Assembly (NCBI RefSeq): GCF_900199375.1
Contig: NZ_LT900217.1
Coordinates: 186,001 to 250,000 of the forward strand
Source of the DNA: Gordonibacter urolithinfaciens
GTDB taxonomy: Bacteria; Actinomycetota; Coriobacteriia; Coriobacteriales; Eggerthellaceae
DNA length: 64,000 nucleotides
Direction of reading: 5' to 3'
Of this stretch, positions 1 to 8,568 are shown one piece after another. The notes below the pieces were generated by a model that searched no databases, was not told the origin of the DNA, and saw only the letters and a program-made list of their open reading frames with translations. The translations under genes and the position numbers were made by a program. Position 1 is the first letter of the stretch. Every line of letters begins with the position of its first letter.

Positions 1-705
1 TCGCACGAGGCGTTCACCCGGGCGTTCAAGCGCGCCTTCGGCGTGACGCCGAGCGCGTACCGGGCGGACCCGCGGCCCGTGGTGCTGCGCACGAAGATCA
101 CCGCCTTCGACCGCTACGTGCTGGGAATGGGAGAGATCGGCATGACGGACGAGAACGAGAACGTGGAACCTTATTTCATCACGGTGCCCGCGCACCGGTT
201 CCTGCATGTGGCCAACCGAGAGAGCAACGGCTACTGGGACTTCTGCCAGAAGCAGAACGAGATTCCCGGGCAGGACATGGCCACCGTCTGCGGCCTGCTG
301 GACAGCGTGAAGGGCAAGCTCGACGACGAGGGCGGCGCGGAGGCCAACGCCGGCGGCGGCCAGGTGATGGCCTACGTGAGCGACCCGGCGGGGCGCCTGT
401 GCGCCTGGGGCTTCCCCCGCGTCGAGTGCCTGGGCGCGCGCCTGCCCCGCGACTGGGCGGGCGAGGTGCCGCCGAACCTGCGCCTCATGGACGTGGAGGC
501 GGGCGAGTACGCCGTGTTCGAGCACGGGCCCTTCGACTACGAGCGCCAGATGCGCACGGTGGAGGACAAGATCGAGGCCGCGATGGCCGCGTTCGAGGCC
601 GCCGATAACGGCTGGCAGTTCGACACGGCGCCGGGGAAGGTGATCTACCTCTACTTCGACCCCGCGCGCTTCTGCAAGTACGTGCGGCCCGTGCGCAGGG
701 CGTAG
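1..705 (+). CDS. AraC-family regulator with GyrI-like effector domain, C-terminal part (5' end outside window)
   Basis: The reading frame is open from the first base. It begins inside the second helix-turn-helix of an AraC-type DNA-binding domain (FTRAFKRAFGVTPSAYR), so the true start lies upstream of the window. After a short linker comes about 160 residues with the pattern of a GyrI-like/AraC effector-binding domain (YFITVPAHRF near its start, GEYAVFEHGPFDY in the middle, a YLYF strand near the end). Family knowledge: such proteins are transcription regulators that bind a small ligand through the C-terminal domain. It lies upstream of and co-directional with the MFS/GH2/gal operon, so it is a candidate regulator of it, but nothing in the sequence proves this. 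Confidence 0.85.
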   Translation, partial: SHEAFTRAFKRAFGVTPSAYRADPRPVVLRTKITAFDRYVLGMGEIGMTDENENVEPYFITVPAHRFLHVANRESNGYWDFCQKQNEIPGQDMATVCGLLDSVKGKLDDEGGAEANAGGGQVMAYVSDPAGRLCAWGFPRVECLGARLPRDWAGEVPPNLRLMDVEAGEYAVFEHGPFDYERQMRTVEDKIEAAMAAFEAADNGWQFDTAPGKVIYLYFDPARFCKYVRPVRRA

Positions 706-779
706 AAGGAGGGTGCGCCGGGGCGCGGAATCCGGTAGGATGGCACCAAGTTGTTTCCTCCGAGAGAATCGACGATGCC

Positions 780-2105
780 ATGCCTGCCGAGCACGCCTCC
801 CTGCCCCGCCCCGGCCTGACGAGGAAGTCGTGGGCGCTCATCATCCTGCTGTCGTTCTTCGGGCAGGTGGCCTGGGCGCTCGAGAACAACTTCTTCAACC
901 TGTTCATCCAGGACGCGTTCGGCGCGTCGCTCTCCGACGTGGCGCTCATGGTGTCCGCCTCGGCGCTCACGGCCACGGCCACGACGCTGTTCGCGGGCGC
1001 GTGGTCGGACCGCGTCGGGCGGCGCAAGGCGTTCATCGGCGTGGGCACCGTGCTGTGGGGCGCTTCCATCATCGTGTTCGCCTACCTGCAGTCTATCTCG
1101 TCGGCACTCGCCGGCACCGCGGCGGCGGCCATGGCGTTCGGCGTGACGCTCACCATCGTGTTTGACTGCGTGATGACGTTCTTCGGCAGCCTGGCGAACG
1201 ACTCGTGCTTCAACGCCTGGATCACCGACATCACCTGCGAGGAGAACCGCGGGCGCGTGGAGGGCGTGAACTCCGCCATGCCGCTGCTCGCGATGCTCGC
1301 GGTGTTCGGCGGCGCGCTGTTCTTCATGATCGTGCGGCCCGACGGCACGGTGACCTACGACTACCCGCTGTTCTTCACCATCGTCGGCGTCGCGGTGATG
1401 GCGCTCGGCGCGGGCGTGCTCCTGTTCATGGACGACTCGGCGCCCGGCCGCGCGCCTACGGGCGGCTACCTGGCAAGCGCGCTCTACGGCTTCCGCCCGC
1501 AGGCGGTGCGCGAGAACCGGATGCTTTACCTGGTGCTTCTGGGCTACCTCGTGTTCGCCACGGCGCTGCAGGTGTTCATGCCCTACTACGTGCTGTACCT
1601 GCGCCTGCCCTACATCCTGGGCGAGAGCTACGTGTTCGTGATGGCGCCGGGCATCGCGATCGCGGCCGTGTTCACCATCCTCTACGGCAAGCGGGTCGAC
1701 GCCTGCGGGTTCCGGCGCGCGGTGGTGCTGCCGCTTCTGCTGTTCGTGGCGGGGTGCGTGGTGCTCACGCTGCTCACGGGCATGGCGGGCGTGTTCGCGG
1801 GGTCGGTGCTGATGCTCTGCGGCTACCTGGGGGCGGTCGCTTGCTTCGGCGCGGAGGTGCGCAACAACACGCCCGCCGGGCGCGTGGGGTCGTTCCAGGG
1901 CGTGCGCATCTTCATGGCCGTGCTCGTGCCGATGCTCGTTGGGCTGTGGATCGGCTCGGCTTTGAGCGCGGGCTCGGGGGCGCTCGGGTTCGGCGTGGTG
2001 GGCGACGGGTTCACGCCGTCGTCGCTCATCTTCCTGGGCGGTGCGGCCGTGGCGCTGCTCACGTTCGCCGTGCTGCCGTTCATCAAGAAGAGCAAAATGT
2101 CATAG
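780..2105 (+). CDS. MFS sugar transporter, likely saccharide importer of the gal operon
   Basis: 441 residues with about twelve hydrophobic segments. The segment NDSCFNAWITDITCEENRGRVEG, in the cytoplasmic region after the fourth helix, is typical of MFS/GPH-like sugar carriers, and the loop SDRVGRRKAF is the usual MFS signature between helices 2 and 3. It is the first gene of a run leading into a GH2 glycosidase, galK and galT, so the cargo is probably a galactoside. The start ATG follows a weak GAGAGA element; an ATG five bases upstream is out of frame. The stop codon lies inside the left arm of a perfect inverted repeat that continues into the leader of the next gene. Substrate and coupling ion cannot be read from the sequence. 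Confidence 0.8.
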   Translation: MPAEHASLPRPGLTRKSWALIILLSFFGQVAWALENNFFNLFIQDAFGASLSDVALMVSASALTATATTLFAGAWSDRVGRRKAFIGVGTVLWGASIIVFAYLQSISSALAGTAAAAMAFGVTLTIVFDCVMTFFGSLANDSCFNAWITDITCEENRGRVEGVNSAMPLLAMLAVFGGALFFMIVRPDGTVTYDYPLFFTIVGVAVMALGAGVLLFMDDSAPGRAPTGGYLASALYGFRPQAVRENRMLYLVLLGYLVFATALQVFMPYYVLYLRLPYILGESYVFVMAPGIAIAAVFTILYGKRVDACGFRRAVVLPLLLFVAGCVVLTLLTGMAGVFAGSVLMLCGYLGAVACFGAEVRNNTPAGRVGSFQGVRIFMAVLVPMLVGLWIGSALSAGSGALGFGVVGDGFTPSSLIFLGGAAVALLTFAVLPFIKKSKMS

Positions 2106-2133
2106 AAGGGGACTGTCCCTTCTATGACATTTT
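2094..2133. repeat. Perfect 17-bp inverted repeat (REP-like hairpin) between transporter and glycosidase
   Basis: The left arm AAAATGTCATAGAAGGG (2094-2110) and the right arm CCCTTCTATGACATTTT (2117-2133) are exact reverse complements around the six-base loop GACTGT. The transporter stop codon lies in the left arm and the glycosidase ribosome site begins just after the right arm. The hairpin could be a REP-type element, a processing site or a weak terminator that sets the ratio of transporter to enzymes. No second copy was seen in this window. Confidence 0.85.
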
Positions 2134-2147
2134 CGGAGGAGGCGAAA

Positions 2148-3977
2148 ATGCTCGATATCAAACGCGTGCTGGCGAGCGCGCCGCGCAAGCCGGAGGACGC
2201 GGAGCTGCGGGAGCTGCTCACGCCGTGGGGCGAGGCGCTGGCGGCGGGCGGGGAGCGGGCGAAGGTCCATCCGCGGCCGCAGCTCGCGCGCGAGGCCTTC
2301 GAGCTGCTCGACGGGTGGTGGGACTACGCGATCGCGGCCGTCGCCGATGCGGGGGGCGCGTGGCGCGACGCTCCCCCGCCCGCCGCCTGGGACAGGCGCA
2401 TCCGCGTGCCGTTCTCGCCGGAGGCGCCGTTGTCGGGCGTGCGCCGGCAGGTGCGGCCCGACGAGCTTCTGTGGTACCGGCGCGCGCTGTCCTGCACGAA
2501 GCCCGCGGGCGGCGAGCGCGTCATCCTGCATTTCGACGCCGTGGACTGGGCGTGCGCGTGCTACGTGAACGGGACGCGCGTCGGCGAGCACAGGGGCGGC
2601 TACCTGCCGTTCTGCTTCGACGTCACTGACGCGCTGGCCGATGGAGAGAACGAGGTCGCGCTGTGCGTGTGGGACCCCAGCGATGCCGGCACCCAGCTGC
2701 GCGGAAAGCAGCGGCTTGCGCGCGGGGGCATCTGGTACACCGCGCAGAGCGGCATCTGGCAGAGCGTCTGGCTGGAAACGGTGCCCGAGGAGCACGTGGT
2801 CGCGCTGGTAATCGACCCGCGGCCCGACGAGGGGAAGCTCATGCTCTCCGCAGCCGTGCGCGGCGAGGCGACGCTGGCCGTGCGGCTGCTCGATGACGAC
2901 CGCGAGGTGGCGCGCGGCGAGGCGCGTGCGGAGAACGGCCGTTGCGAACTCGCGCTGGACGTGCCGAACCCGCATCTGTGGAGCCCGGACGACCCGCATC
3001 TCTACGACCTCGAGCTCTCCTTCGGCCGCGACCGCGTGAAGAGCTACTGCGCCTTCCGCACCGTGGGCGTCGAGCCCGACGCGCAGGGCGTGCCGCGCTT
3101 CTGCCTGAACCACGAACCTCTCTTCCTGCGCGGCGTGCTCGACCAGGGCTACTGGCCCGACGGCCTCATGACCGCGCCGGACGACGAGGCGCTCGCCCAC
3201 GACGTGCGCGCGATGCGCGAGGCGGGCTTCAACCTCTTGCGCAAGCACATCAAGGTGGAGTCCGACCGCTTCTACTGGTGGTGCGACAAGCTGGGGATGC
3301 TCGTGTGGCAGGACATGGTGAGCGGAGGGGCGGCTCCAAACCCGTGGCACTCGAGCTACAAGCCCACGTTCTTCCGCAGCTCGTGGGGCCGCTACGCCGA
3401 CGACGACCCGCGCCGCTTCCCCGGCCTGGCCGCCGACGACCCGGCGTTTCGCGCGGAATGGGCCGAAACGTGCGCGGGAACGGTGCGCCATCTGCGCAAC
3501 CACCCCTGCGTCGTCGCCTGGGTGCTGTTCAACGAGGCGTGGGGGCAGTTCGACGCATGCCGGGCCGTGGAGGCGGTGCGCGCGCTCGACCCGACGCGCC
3601 CCATCGACGCGGTGAGCGGGTGGTACGACCAGCGCTGCGGCGACTTCCTCAGCGTGCACAACTACTTCCGGCCGCTCGAGGTGTACCCCGACGCGGCCCA
3701 GCCGCCGCGCGCGTTCGTCATCTCGGAGTTCGGCGGGCTGTCGCATCACGTGGACGGGCACTCCTCGCTGGAGACGTCGTACGGGTACGGCTCCTCGAGC
3801 GACCTCGCGTCGTTTCGGGGCGCCGTGCGCGCGACCCTCGCCCGAGCCGACGCGCTCGAGGGAGAGGGGCTCGCGGGCTACGTGTACACCCAGCTCTCCG
3901 ACGTGGAGGAGGAGACGAACGGGATTCTGACGTACGATCGGCGCGTGAACAAGCTCGCGGAAGGAGGCGCGTCGTGA
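2148..3977 (+). CDS. Glycoside hydrolase family 2 protein (beta-galactosidase or beta-glucuronidase type)
   Basis: 609 residues from an ATG preceded by GGAGGAGGCGAAA. An upstream in-frame ATG at 2124 lies in the hairpin and has no ribosome site. The order is a jelly-roll sugar-binding domain (YRRALSC, then GIWYTAQSGIWQSVWLE near residues 195-211), an immunoglobulin-like domain, and a TIM barrel. The predicted acid/base is Glu463 in WVLFNEAWGQ and the nucleophile is Glu527 in VISEFGG, as in family GH2. It has no signal peptide, so it acts in the cytoplasm on an imported sugar. Linkage to galK and galT by a one-base stop/start overlap favours a galactoside substrate, but the anomer and aglycone are not certain. 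It is shorter than LacZ and similar in size to beta-glucuronidases. Confidence 0.85.
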   Translation: MLDIKRVLASAPRKPEDAELRELLTPWGEALAAGGERAKVHPRPQLAREAFELLDGWWDYAIAAVADAGGAWRDAPPPAAWDRRIRVPFSPEAPLSGVRRQVRPDELLWYRRALSCTKPAGGERVILHFDAVDWACACYVNGTRVGEHRGGYLPFCFDVTDALADGENEVALCVWDPSDAGTQLRGKQRLARGGIWYTAQSGIWQSVWLETVPEEHVVALVIDPRPDEGKLMLSAAVRGEATLAVRLLDDDREVARGEARAENGRCELALDVPNPHLWSPDDPHLYDLELSFGRDRVKSYCAFRTVGVEPDAQGVPRFCLNHEPLFLRGVLDQGYWPDGLMTAPDDEALAHDVRAMREAGFNLLRKHIKVESDRFYWWCDKLGMLVWQDMVSGGAAPNPWHSSYKPTFFRSSWGRYADDDPRRFPGLAADDPAFRAEWAETCAGTVRHLRNHPCVVAWVLFNEAWGQFDACRAVEAVRALDPTRPIDAVSGWYDQRCGDFLSVHNYFRPLEVYPDAAQPPRAFVISEFGGLSHHVDGHSSLETSYGYGSSSDLASFRGAVRATLARADALEGEGLAGYVYTQLSDVEEETNGILTYDRRVNKLAEGGAS

Positions 3978-5200
3978 TGCGGACCGAGGAAGAGGCGTTG
4001 GAGTGCTTGAAGGGGCGGTTCGCGGATCGTTTCGGCGTCATGGCCGGCCGAGCCCTCGCGTTCGCGTCCGCGCCGGGGCGCGTGGAGCTGGCGGGCAACC
4101 ACACCGACCACCAGGGCGGGCGCACCATCTCCACCGCCATCGACCGGCGGATGTTCGCCTTGGCCGCGCCGAACGGCGAGGACGTGATCCACGTGAGCAT
4201 GGAGGGCTTCGGCGAGGCGGCCATCGACGTGGAAGACCTCGAGCCGCGCGCGGAGGAGCGCGGCTCGTCGGCGGCGCTCGTGCGCGGCATGGCGGCCGCC
4301 TACGTGCGCGCGGGCGGCGCGCTGCGCGGCTTCGACGCCGTGACGTGCTCGGACATCCCCGCCGGATGCGGAGTGTCCTCATCGGCCGCCTTCGAGATGC
4401 TGACGGGCCTGCTGATCCGCGCACTCTGCGATCCGGAGGGCCTGGACCCGCGCCGCAGCCTCGTGCGGCTCGCTCTCGACGGGTCGTGGGCCGAGGACGT
4501 CCACTTCGGCAAGCCCACGGGCGCCCAAGACCAGCTGGCGAGCGCCTTCGGCGGCATCGTGGCCCTCGACTTCGCCGGCGCCGAGCCGCGCGTCTCCCCC
4601 GTGGCCTTCGACGTGCGCGCAAGCGGGCACGCCCTGTTCCTCGTGGACAGCCGCTGCGACCACTCCCGTTACACCGACGAGTTCGTGGCCGTCCCCGCCG
4701 ACATGTTCGCCGTCGCGAAGCGCTTTGGGCGCGAGCGGCTCGAGGACGTGCCCTGCGAGGCGTTTCTCGAGGACCTCGCGGGCGTGCGCGCCGAGCTGGG
4801 CGACCGCGCGGCCCTGCGCGCGCTCCACTACTTCGAGGAGACGCGGCGCGTGGCGGCGCAGCGGCGGGCGCTCGAAAAGGGCGACTTCCCGGCGTTCCTC
4901 GCGCTCGTGCGCCAGTCGGGGATGTCGTCGGCGCAGTTCTTGCAGAACGTCTCGCCGCGCGCCGACGCCTCGGGCGCCGAGCAGCCCGCGATGGTGGCCC
5001 TCGCGCTGTGCGCGCATCTGCTGGGCGAGCGGGGCGCGTACCGCATCCACGGCGGCGGGTTCGGCGGCAGCGTGCTCGCCTTCGTGCCGGACGCCGAGGC
5101 CGAGGCGTTCCGCGCGCGGATGGACGCGCTGCTGGGCTTCGAGGCCTGCCTGCCCGTAGCCGTCGGCGCGCCGGGCGCGTGCGCGCGGAGGATCGGCTGA
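3977..5200 (+). CDS. galK: Galactokinase
   Basis: 407 residues. GHMP-kinase features are present in order: the substrate-binding signature GRVELAGNHTDH at residues 34-45, the phosphate loop GCGVSSSAAFE near 130-140, and a C-terminal GGGFGGSVLAF. The reaction is ATP-dependent phosphorylation of galactose to galactose 1-phosphate, the first step of the Leloir pathway, in the cytoplasm. The start ATG shares a base with the stop of the GH2 gene and the stop TGA overlaps the galT ATG in the same way, so translation of the three genes is coupled. In the signature most galactokinases have GEHTDY; here the residues are GNHTDH, a variant common in bacterial gut actinomycetes but worth noting for substrate choice. 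Confidence 0.92.
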   Translation: MRTEEEALECLKGRFADRFGVMAGRALAFASAPGRVELAGNHTDHQGGRTISTAIDRRMFALAAPNGEDVIHVSMEGFGEAAIDVEDLEPRAEERGSSAALVRGMAAAYVRAGGALRGFDAVTCSDIPAGCGVSSSAAFEMLTGLLIRALCDPEGLDPRRSLVRLALDGSWAEDVHFGKPTGAQDQLASAFGGIVALDFAGAEPRVSPVAFDVRASGHALFLVDSRCDHSRYTDEFVAVPADMFAVAKRFGRERLEDVPCEAFLEDLAGVRAELGDRAALRALHYFEETRRVAAQRRALEKGDFPAFLALVRQSGMSSAQFLQNVSPRADASGAEQPAMVALALCAHLLGERGAYRIHGGGFGGSVLAFVPDAEAEAFRARMDALLGFEACLPVAVGAPGACARRIG

Positions 5201-6516
5201 TGGGCGCGCCGCTGCCCGCGCCGGAAGAGGTGCGCGCGGAGTTCGACCGCCTGCTCGCGCAGGACGCGGAGGCTGCCGTCGCGTACCTGCACGACCTGGG
5301 CGCTTCGAGCGGCTACCTCGACGAGGCGGCCATGGCGCGCACCATCCGTTGGACGGCGGCGAGCCCCTACGGCGAGCTGGAGATCACCATCAACCGGTCC
5401 AAGCCCGAGAAGGACCCGCGCGCCATCGCCGTCGCGGCGGCGCGCGGCGCGGTAGCGGACGCTCCCACGGGCCCCGGCGTCCCCCGCTGCGACCTCTGCT
5501 GGGAGAACGAGGGCTTCCCCGGCGCGCCCGGGCGCCCGGCCAAGCCCGGCCTGCGCATCGCCGCCATCGAGCTGGGTGGCGAGCGCTGGGGCCTCCAGTT
5601 CTCGCCGTACGCGTACTTCGACGAGCACTGCATCGCGCTCTCGCCCGAGCACCGGCCCATGAGGATCGACGCGCCCTGCCTCGAGCGGCTGCTCGATTTC
5701 GCCGACCTGTTCCCGTTCTACTTCATAGGATCGAACGCCGATCTGCCCATCGTGGGCGGATCGATCCTCTCCCACGACCACTTCCAGGGAGGACGTCACG
5801 TGTTCCCCCTCATGAAAGCCCCCGTCGAGCGTGAGGTGGCGCTCGCGGGGCTGCCTCAGGTGAGCTGCGGCGTCGTGCGCTGGCCGGCCTCCGCGCTGCG
5901 GCTGGCCTCGCATGACCGCGCCGCGCTCGCCCGCGCTGCGACGCGCATCCTGGAGGCGTGGCAGCGCTTCTCCTTCGAGCCGTGCGGCATCGTCGCACAT
6001 GACGCGGACGGCCCGCACAACACGCTCAACCCCATCGTGCACCGCGAAGACGCGCTCTACGTGATGCACCTCGTCCTGCGCAACAACCGCGCCGACGACG
6101 CGCGGCCGTGGGGCGTCTTCCACCCGGGCGCGCAGCTGCACCATCTCAAGAAAGAGAACATCGGCCTCATCGAGATCATGGGCCTCGCCATCCTGCCGCC
6201 GCGCCTCGCCCGCGAGCTGCCGGCCGTGGAGCGGGAGCTCGCCAAGGCCGCGCGGGCGGGCCGGACGCCGCAGGAGGCGGAAGCGCTCCTGCTCGAGCGC
6301 GAGGCGACCGCGCCCCACGCCGCCTGGGCCGTCAGCGTGCTCGCCCGACGAGCGGCCGAGCTGGCCTGCGAGGACGCGCGTGCCAAGGCGATCGGCCCCG
6401 TCCTGCGCGAGGAGGTCGGCGGGGCGTTCGCGCGCATCCTCGCCTGCACCGGCGTGTTCAAGCGCGACGCTTCGGGCCGCGCCGGCTGGAACGCGTTTAT
6501 CAAGGGGCTCGGCTGA
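5200..6516 (+). CDS. galT: Galactose-1-phosphate uridylyltransferase, class II
   Basis: 438 residues of the Firmicutes/actinomycete class II type, which is longer than and distinct from the E. coli HIT-type enzyme. The active-site region GGSILSHDHFQGGRHVFP near residues 185-202 carries the histidine pair and the following Gln expected for uridylyl transfer. It converts galactose 1-phosphate and UDP-glucose to glucose 1-phosphate and UDP-galactose. The start overlaps the galK stop by one base. It is the last gene of the operon, followed by a GC-rich hairpin. No galE or galM is in this window, so the UDP-galactose 4-epimerase must be encoded elsewhere. Confidence 0.9.
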   Translation: MGAPLPAPEEVRAEFDRLLAQDAEAAVAYLHDLGASSGYLDEAAMARTIRWTAASPYGELEITINRSKPEKDPRAIAVAAARGAVADAPTGPGVPRCDLCWENEGFPGAPGRPAKPGLRIAAIELGGERWGLQFSPYAYFDEHCIALSPEHRPMRIDAPCLERLLDFADLFPFYFIGSNADLPIVGGSILSHDHFQGGRHVFPLMKAPVEREVALAGLPQVSCGVVRWPASALRLASHDRAALARAATRILEAWQRFSFEPCGIVAHDADGPHNTLNPIVHREDALYVMHLVLRNNRADDARPWGVFHPGAQLHHLKKENIGLIEIMGLAILPPRLARELPAVERELAKAARAGRTPQEAEALLLEREATAPHAAWAVSVLARRAAELACEDARAKAIGPVLREEVGGAFARILACTGVFKRDASGRAGWNAFIKGLG

Positions 6517-6577
6517 GCGTCCAGGGCAAGGCGGGCAGCCTCGGGCCGGAGGCGTCGTAGCGTTTCGGGCGGGCCGC

Positions 6578-6613
6578 GCGCGGGCTGCGGCGCAGCGCCG
6601 TTGCAGCCCGCGC
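6578..6613. terminator. Hairpin between convergent galT and flavodoxin genes
   Basis: Arms GCGCGGGCTGC (6578-6588) and GCAGCCCGCGC (6603-6613) are exact reverse complements with a 14-base loop. There is no clear T tract. The position between convergent genes suggests a bidirectional terminator. Confidence 0.6.
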
Positions 6614-6624
6614 CCGCCTACGCG

Positions 6625-7116
6625 TTACAGCCCGAGGCTCTCCACCCAGCGGGCCACCTCGGCTTCGCTCGCACGGCTCGAGAGGCGCTTGCCGGGCTTC
6701 CACGTCGTCTCCGGCGAGCAGCGCTCGTGCAGGATGGACTCGGTGCCGCCCAGGCCGCTGCCGCCCGACGTGGCGAAGGGCACGACCGTCTTGCCCGAGA
6801 AGTCGTAGGCTTCCAGAAACGTGCTGACGATCGTCGGCGCCACGTACCACCAGATGGGGAAGCCGACGAACACGATGTCGTAGGCGTCCATGTCGCCTAC
6901 GCGGCCCGCGACGGCCGGGCGCGAGGAGGGGTCGTTCATCTCGATGCTGCTGCGGCTGCGCTTGTCGTTCCAATCGAGGTCGGCCGCCGTGTAGGGCACG
7001 GCGGGCTCGATCTCGTGCAGGTCGCCGCCCGTCGCCTGCGCGATCGTCCGCGCAAGCCGCTCCGTCTCGCCGCTTGCGGAAAAGTACGCCACGAGAATCT
7101 TCTTGTCGTTCGTCAT
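6625..7116 (-). CDS. Flavodoxin
   Basis: 163 residues, cytoplasmic, of the flavodoxin_4 type. The FMN phosphate loop is SASGETERLARTIA near the N-terminus, the second loop is FPIWWYVAPTI around residue 100, and a glycine-rich third loop follows (SGGSGLGG). Such proteins carry electrons on bound FMN and are often induced by oxidative or electrophile stress. The start ATG follows AAAAGGAGA. The promoter just upstream has the 19-bp spacer and dyad of MerR-family control, the same architecture as two other promoters in this island. It lies downstream of a decayed LysR gene on the same strand. Confidence 0.88.
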   Translation of the reverse strand: MTNDKKILVAYFSASGETERLARTIAQATGGDLHEIEPAVPYTAADLDWNDKRSRSSIEMNDPSSRPAVAGRVGDMDAYDIVFVGFPIWWYVAPTIVSTFLEAYDFSGKTVVPFATSGGSGLGGTESILHERCSPETTWKPGKRLSSRASEAEVARWVESLGL

Positions 7117-7153
7117 AAGAGGGTCTCCTTTTGCTCAAATCGGTTCCGAGACT

Positions 7154-7184
7154 ATCGTAGACCTTGGAGTCGACTCGAAGTCAA
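7154..7184 (-). promoter_or_regulatory. MerR-type promoter of the flavodoxin gene (19-bp spacer)
   Basis: Read on the minus strand, -35 TTGACT (7184-7179) and -10 TACGAT (7159-7154) are separated by exactly 19 bases. The spacer holds the near-dyad CGAGTCGACTCC. A 19-bp spacer with a central dyad is the hallmark of promoters twisted open by MerR-family activators. No merR gene is in the window. Confidence 0.7.
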
Positions 7185-7193
7185 CAGGAAATC

Positions 7194-7695
7194 TCACGGG
7201 AGCGCGGACAGCCCCAGCCGGCGCTCCAGCCAATCCATCAGCTCGCCGAGCGGGCTTCCCGGCCTCTCGCGCATGGCCAGGTAGAACGTCACATGCACGT
7301 CGTCGTCCTCGAGGCGGACGGACACGCGATCGAGACCGGCGCGCATGAGTTCCGATTCGCCCGTAACGAAGCTCGGCAGCGGAGAGGTGCGCGCCAACTG
7401 GCTGAACACCAGGTAGTCGTCCTGTGTGACGCAATGGGCGCGCGGCATGAGGCGCTTGCAGACGCCGCGCCAGAACCCGATGCCGGCGTACAGCAAAAAA
7501 CGTCTCGCCGTCCAGCTCCGCGAGCGAGAGGGAGGAACGGCCCGTCAGCGGATGCGTACGCGGGAGAAACGCGCACAGGTCCTCGCGCATGACGGCCGCG
7601 CTGCGCACGCCCTCCCCCTCCGGCCGATGCGGCAGGATGGAGAAATCGAGGGTGCCGTCCAGCAACCTGCGCTCGAGCTCGGCCACGGGCATCGC
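7194..7695 (-). pseudogene. Truncated, frameshifted LysR-family regulator
   Basis: Only the C-terminal effector domain remains. The upstream part reads [24 protein letters not shown] and continues to [10 protein letters not shown]; the downstream part resumes in another frame as [12 protein letters not shown] and runs to the stop. The two join cleanly if one T is removed from a six-T run (plus-strand A tract 7495-7500). The helix-turn-helix domain and start are missing: homology stops near 7690, where the sequence becomes an aldo/keto reductase on the opposite strand. So two lesions are present, a 5' deletion and a one-base insertion. The frameshift alone could be a sequencing error; the deletion could not easily be. 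Confidence 0.8.
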
Positions 7696-8445
7696 CCTGG
7701 AAACAGGGTATCGCCACATCGACACCGCCCAGGCGTACTACAACGAGGAGGGCGTCGGGCGGGCCGTCGCGAAGAGCGGCGTGGCGCGCGACGAGCTGTT
7801 CCTCACCACCAAGGTGTGGATCTACCACGCCGGCGAGAAGAACGCGGCGGCCTCCATCGACGGGTCGCTGCACAAGTTGGGATGCGACTACGTCGACCTG
7901 CTGCTGGTCCACCAGCCCTTCGGCGACTACTACGGAACTTGGCGGGCCTTGGAGGCCGCATACCGCTCCGGCAAGGCGCGCGCCATCGGCGTGTCGAGCT
8001 TCTACCCGGACCGCCTGGTCGACCTCTGCCGGTTCAGCGAGATCAAGCCCATGGTGGACCAGGTGGAGACGCACGTGTTCCAGCAGCAGCGCGCCGGGCG
8101 CGAGGTCATGGACCGCTACGGGGTGGCGCACGAGTCCTGGGGCCGTTCGCGGAGGGCCGCAACGGCCTCTTCGCGAACCCGGCGCTCGCGGCCGTGGGCG
8201 CGAAGCACGGCAAGACGGCCGCCCAGACGGCGCTGCGCTTCCTCATCCAGAGCGGCGTGGCCGTCATTCCCAAATCCTCGCGCAAGGAGCGCATGGCCGA
8301 GAACTTCGAGGTGTTCGACTTCGAGTTGGACGCAGAGGACCTGGACGCGATTCGCGCGCTCGACCAGGGAGAAAGCCTTTTCTTCAGCCATTATGACCCG
8401 GAATCCGTCGAGTCCATAGCCGATTTCGGCCATCGCGTGCTGTAG
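7690..8445 (+). pseudogene. Truncated, frameshifted aldo/keto reductase
   Basis: The sequence enters the family abruptly at [19 protein letters not shown], lacking roughly the first 35 residues including the first beta strand and start. The catalytic Asp and Tyr (HIDTAQAYY), Lys (TTKVW) and His (LLVHQPF) are still encoded. Near 8139 the frame changes: HESWG is followed out of frame, and adding one G to the GGGG run restores [13 protein letters not shown] and the normal C-terminus with VIPKSS. The missing 5' end abuts the missing 5' end of the LysR fragment, so one deletion apparently removed the divergent promoter region and both starts. Family role: NADPH-dependent carbonyl reduction. Confidence 0.82.
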
Positions 8446-8502
8446 CGAGGCCAAGCCTCTCCGAGCCTGCCTTCGCACGTTCGGCCGCTCGGAAATTCTC
8501 GC

Positions 8503-8532
8503 TTGATTTTTCGCGAAACCGACCGATATAAT
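8503..8532 (+). promoter_or_regulatory. Sigma-70 promoter of the MFS-CBS gene
   Basis: -35 TTGATT (8503-8508) and a consensus -10 TATAAT (8527-8532) with an 18-base spacer. It is the best vegetative promoter in the window and implies a leader of about 165 bases before the start codon. Confidence 0.75.
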
Positions 8533-8568
8533 ACGAGGGCTTCAAACAACTGAAGAGGTATTGCAAAC

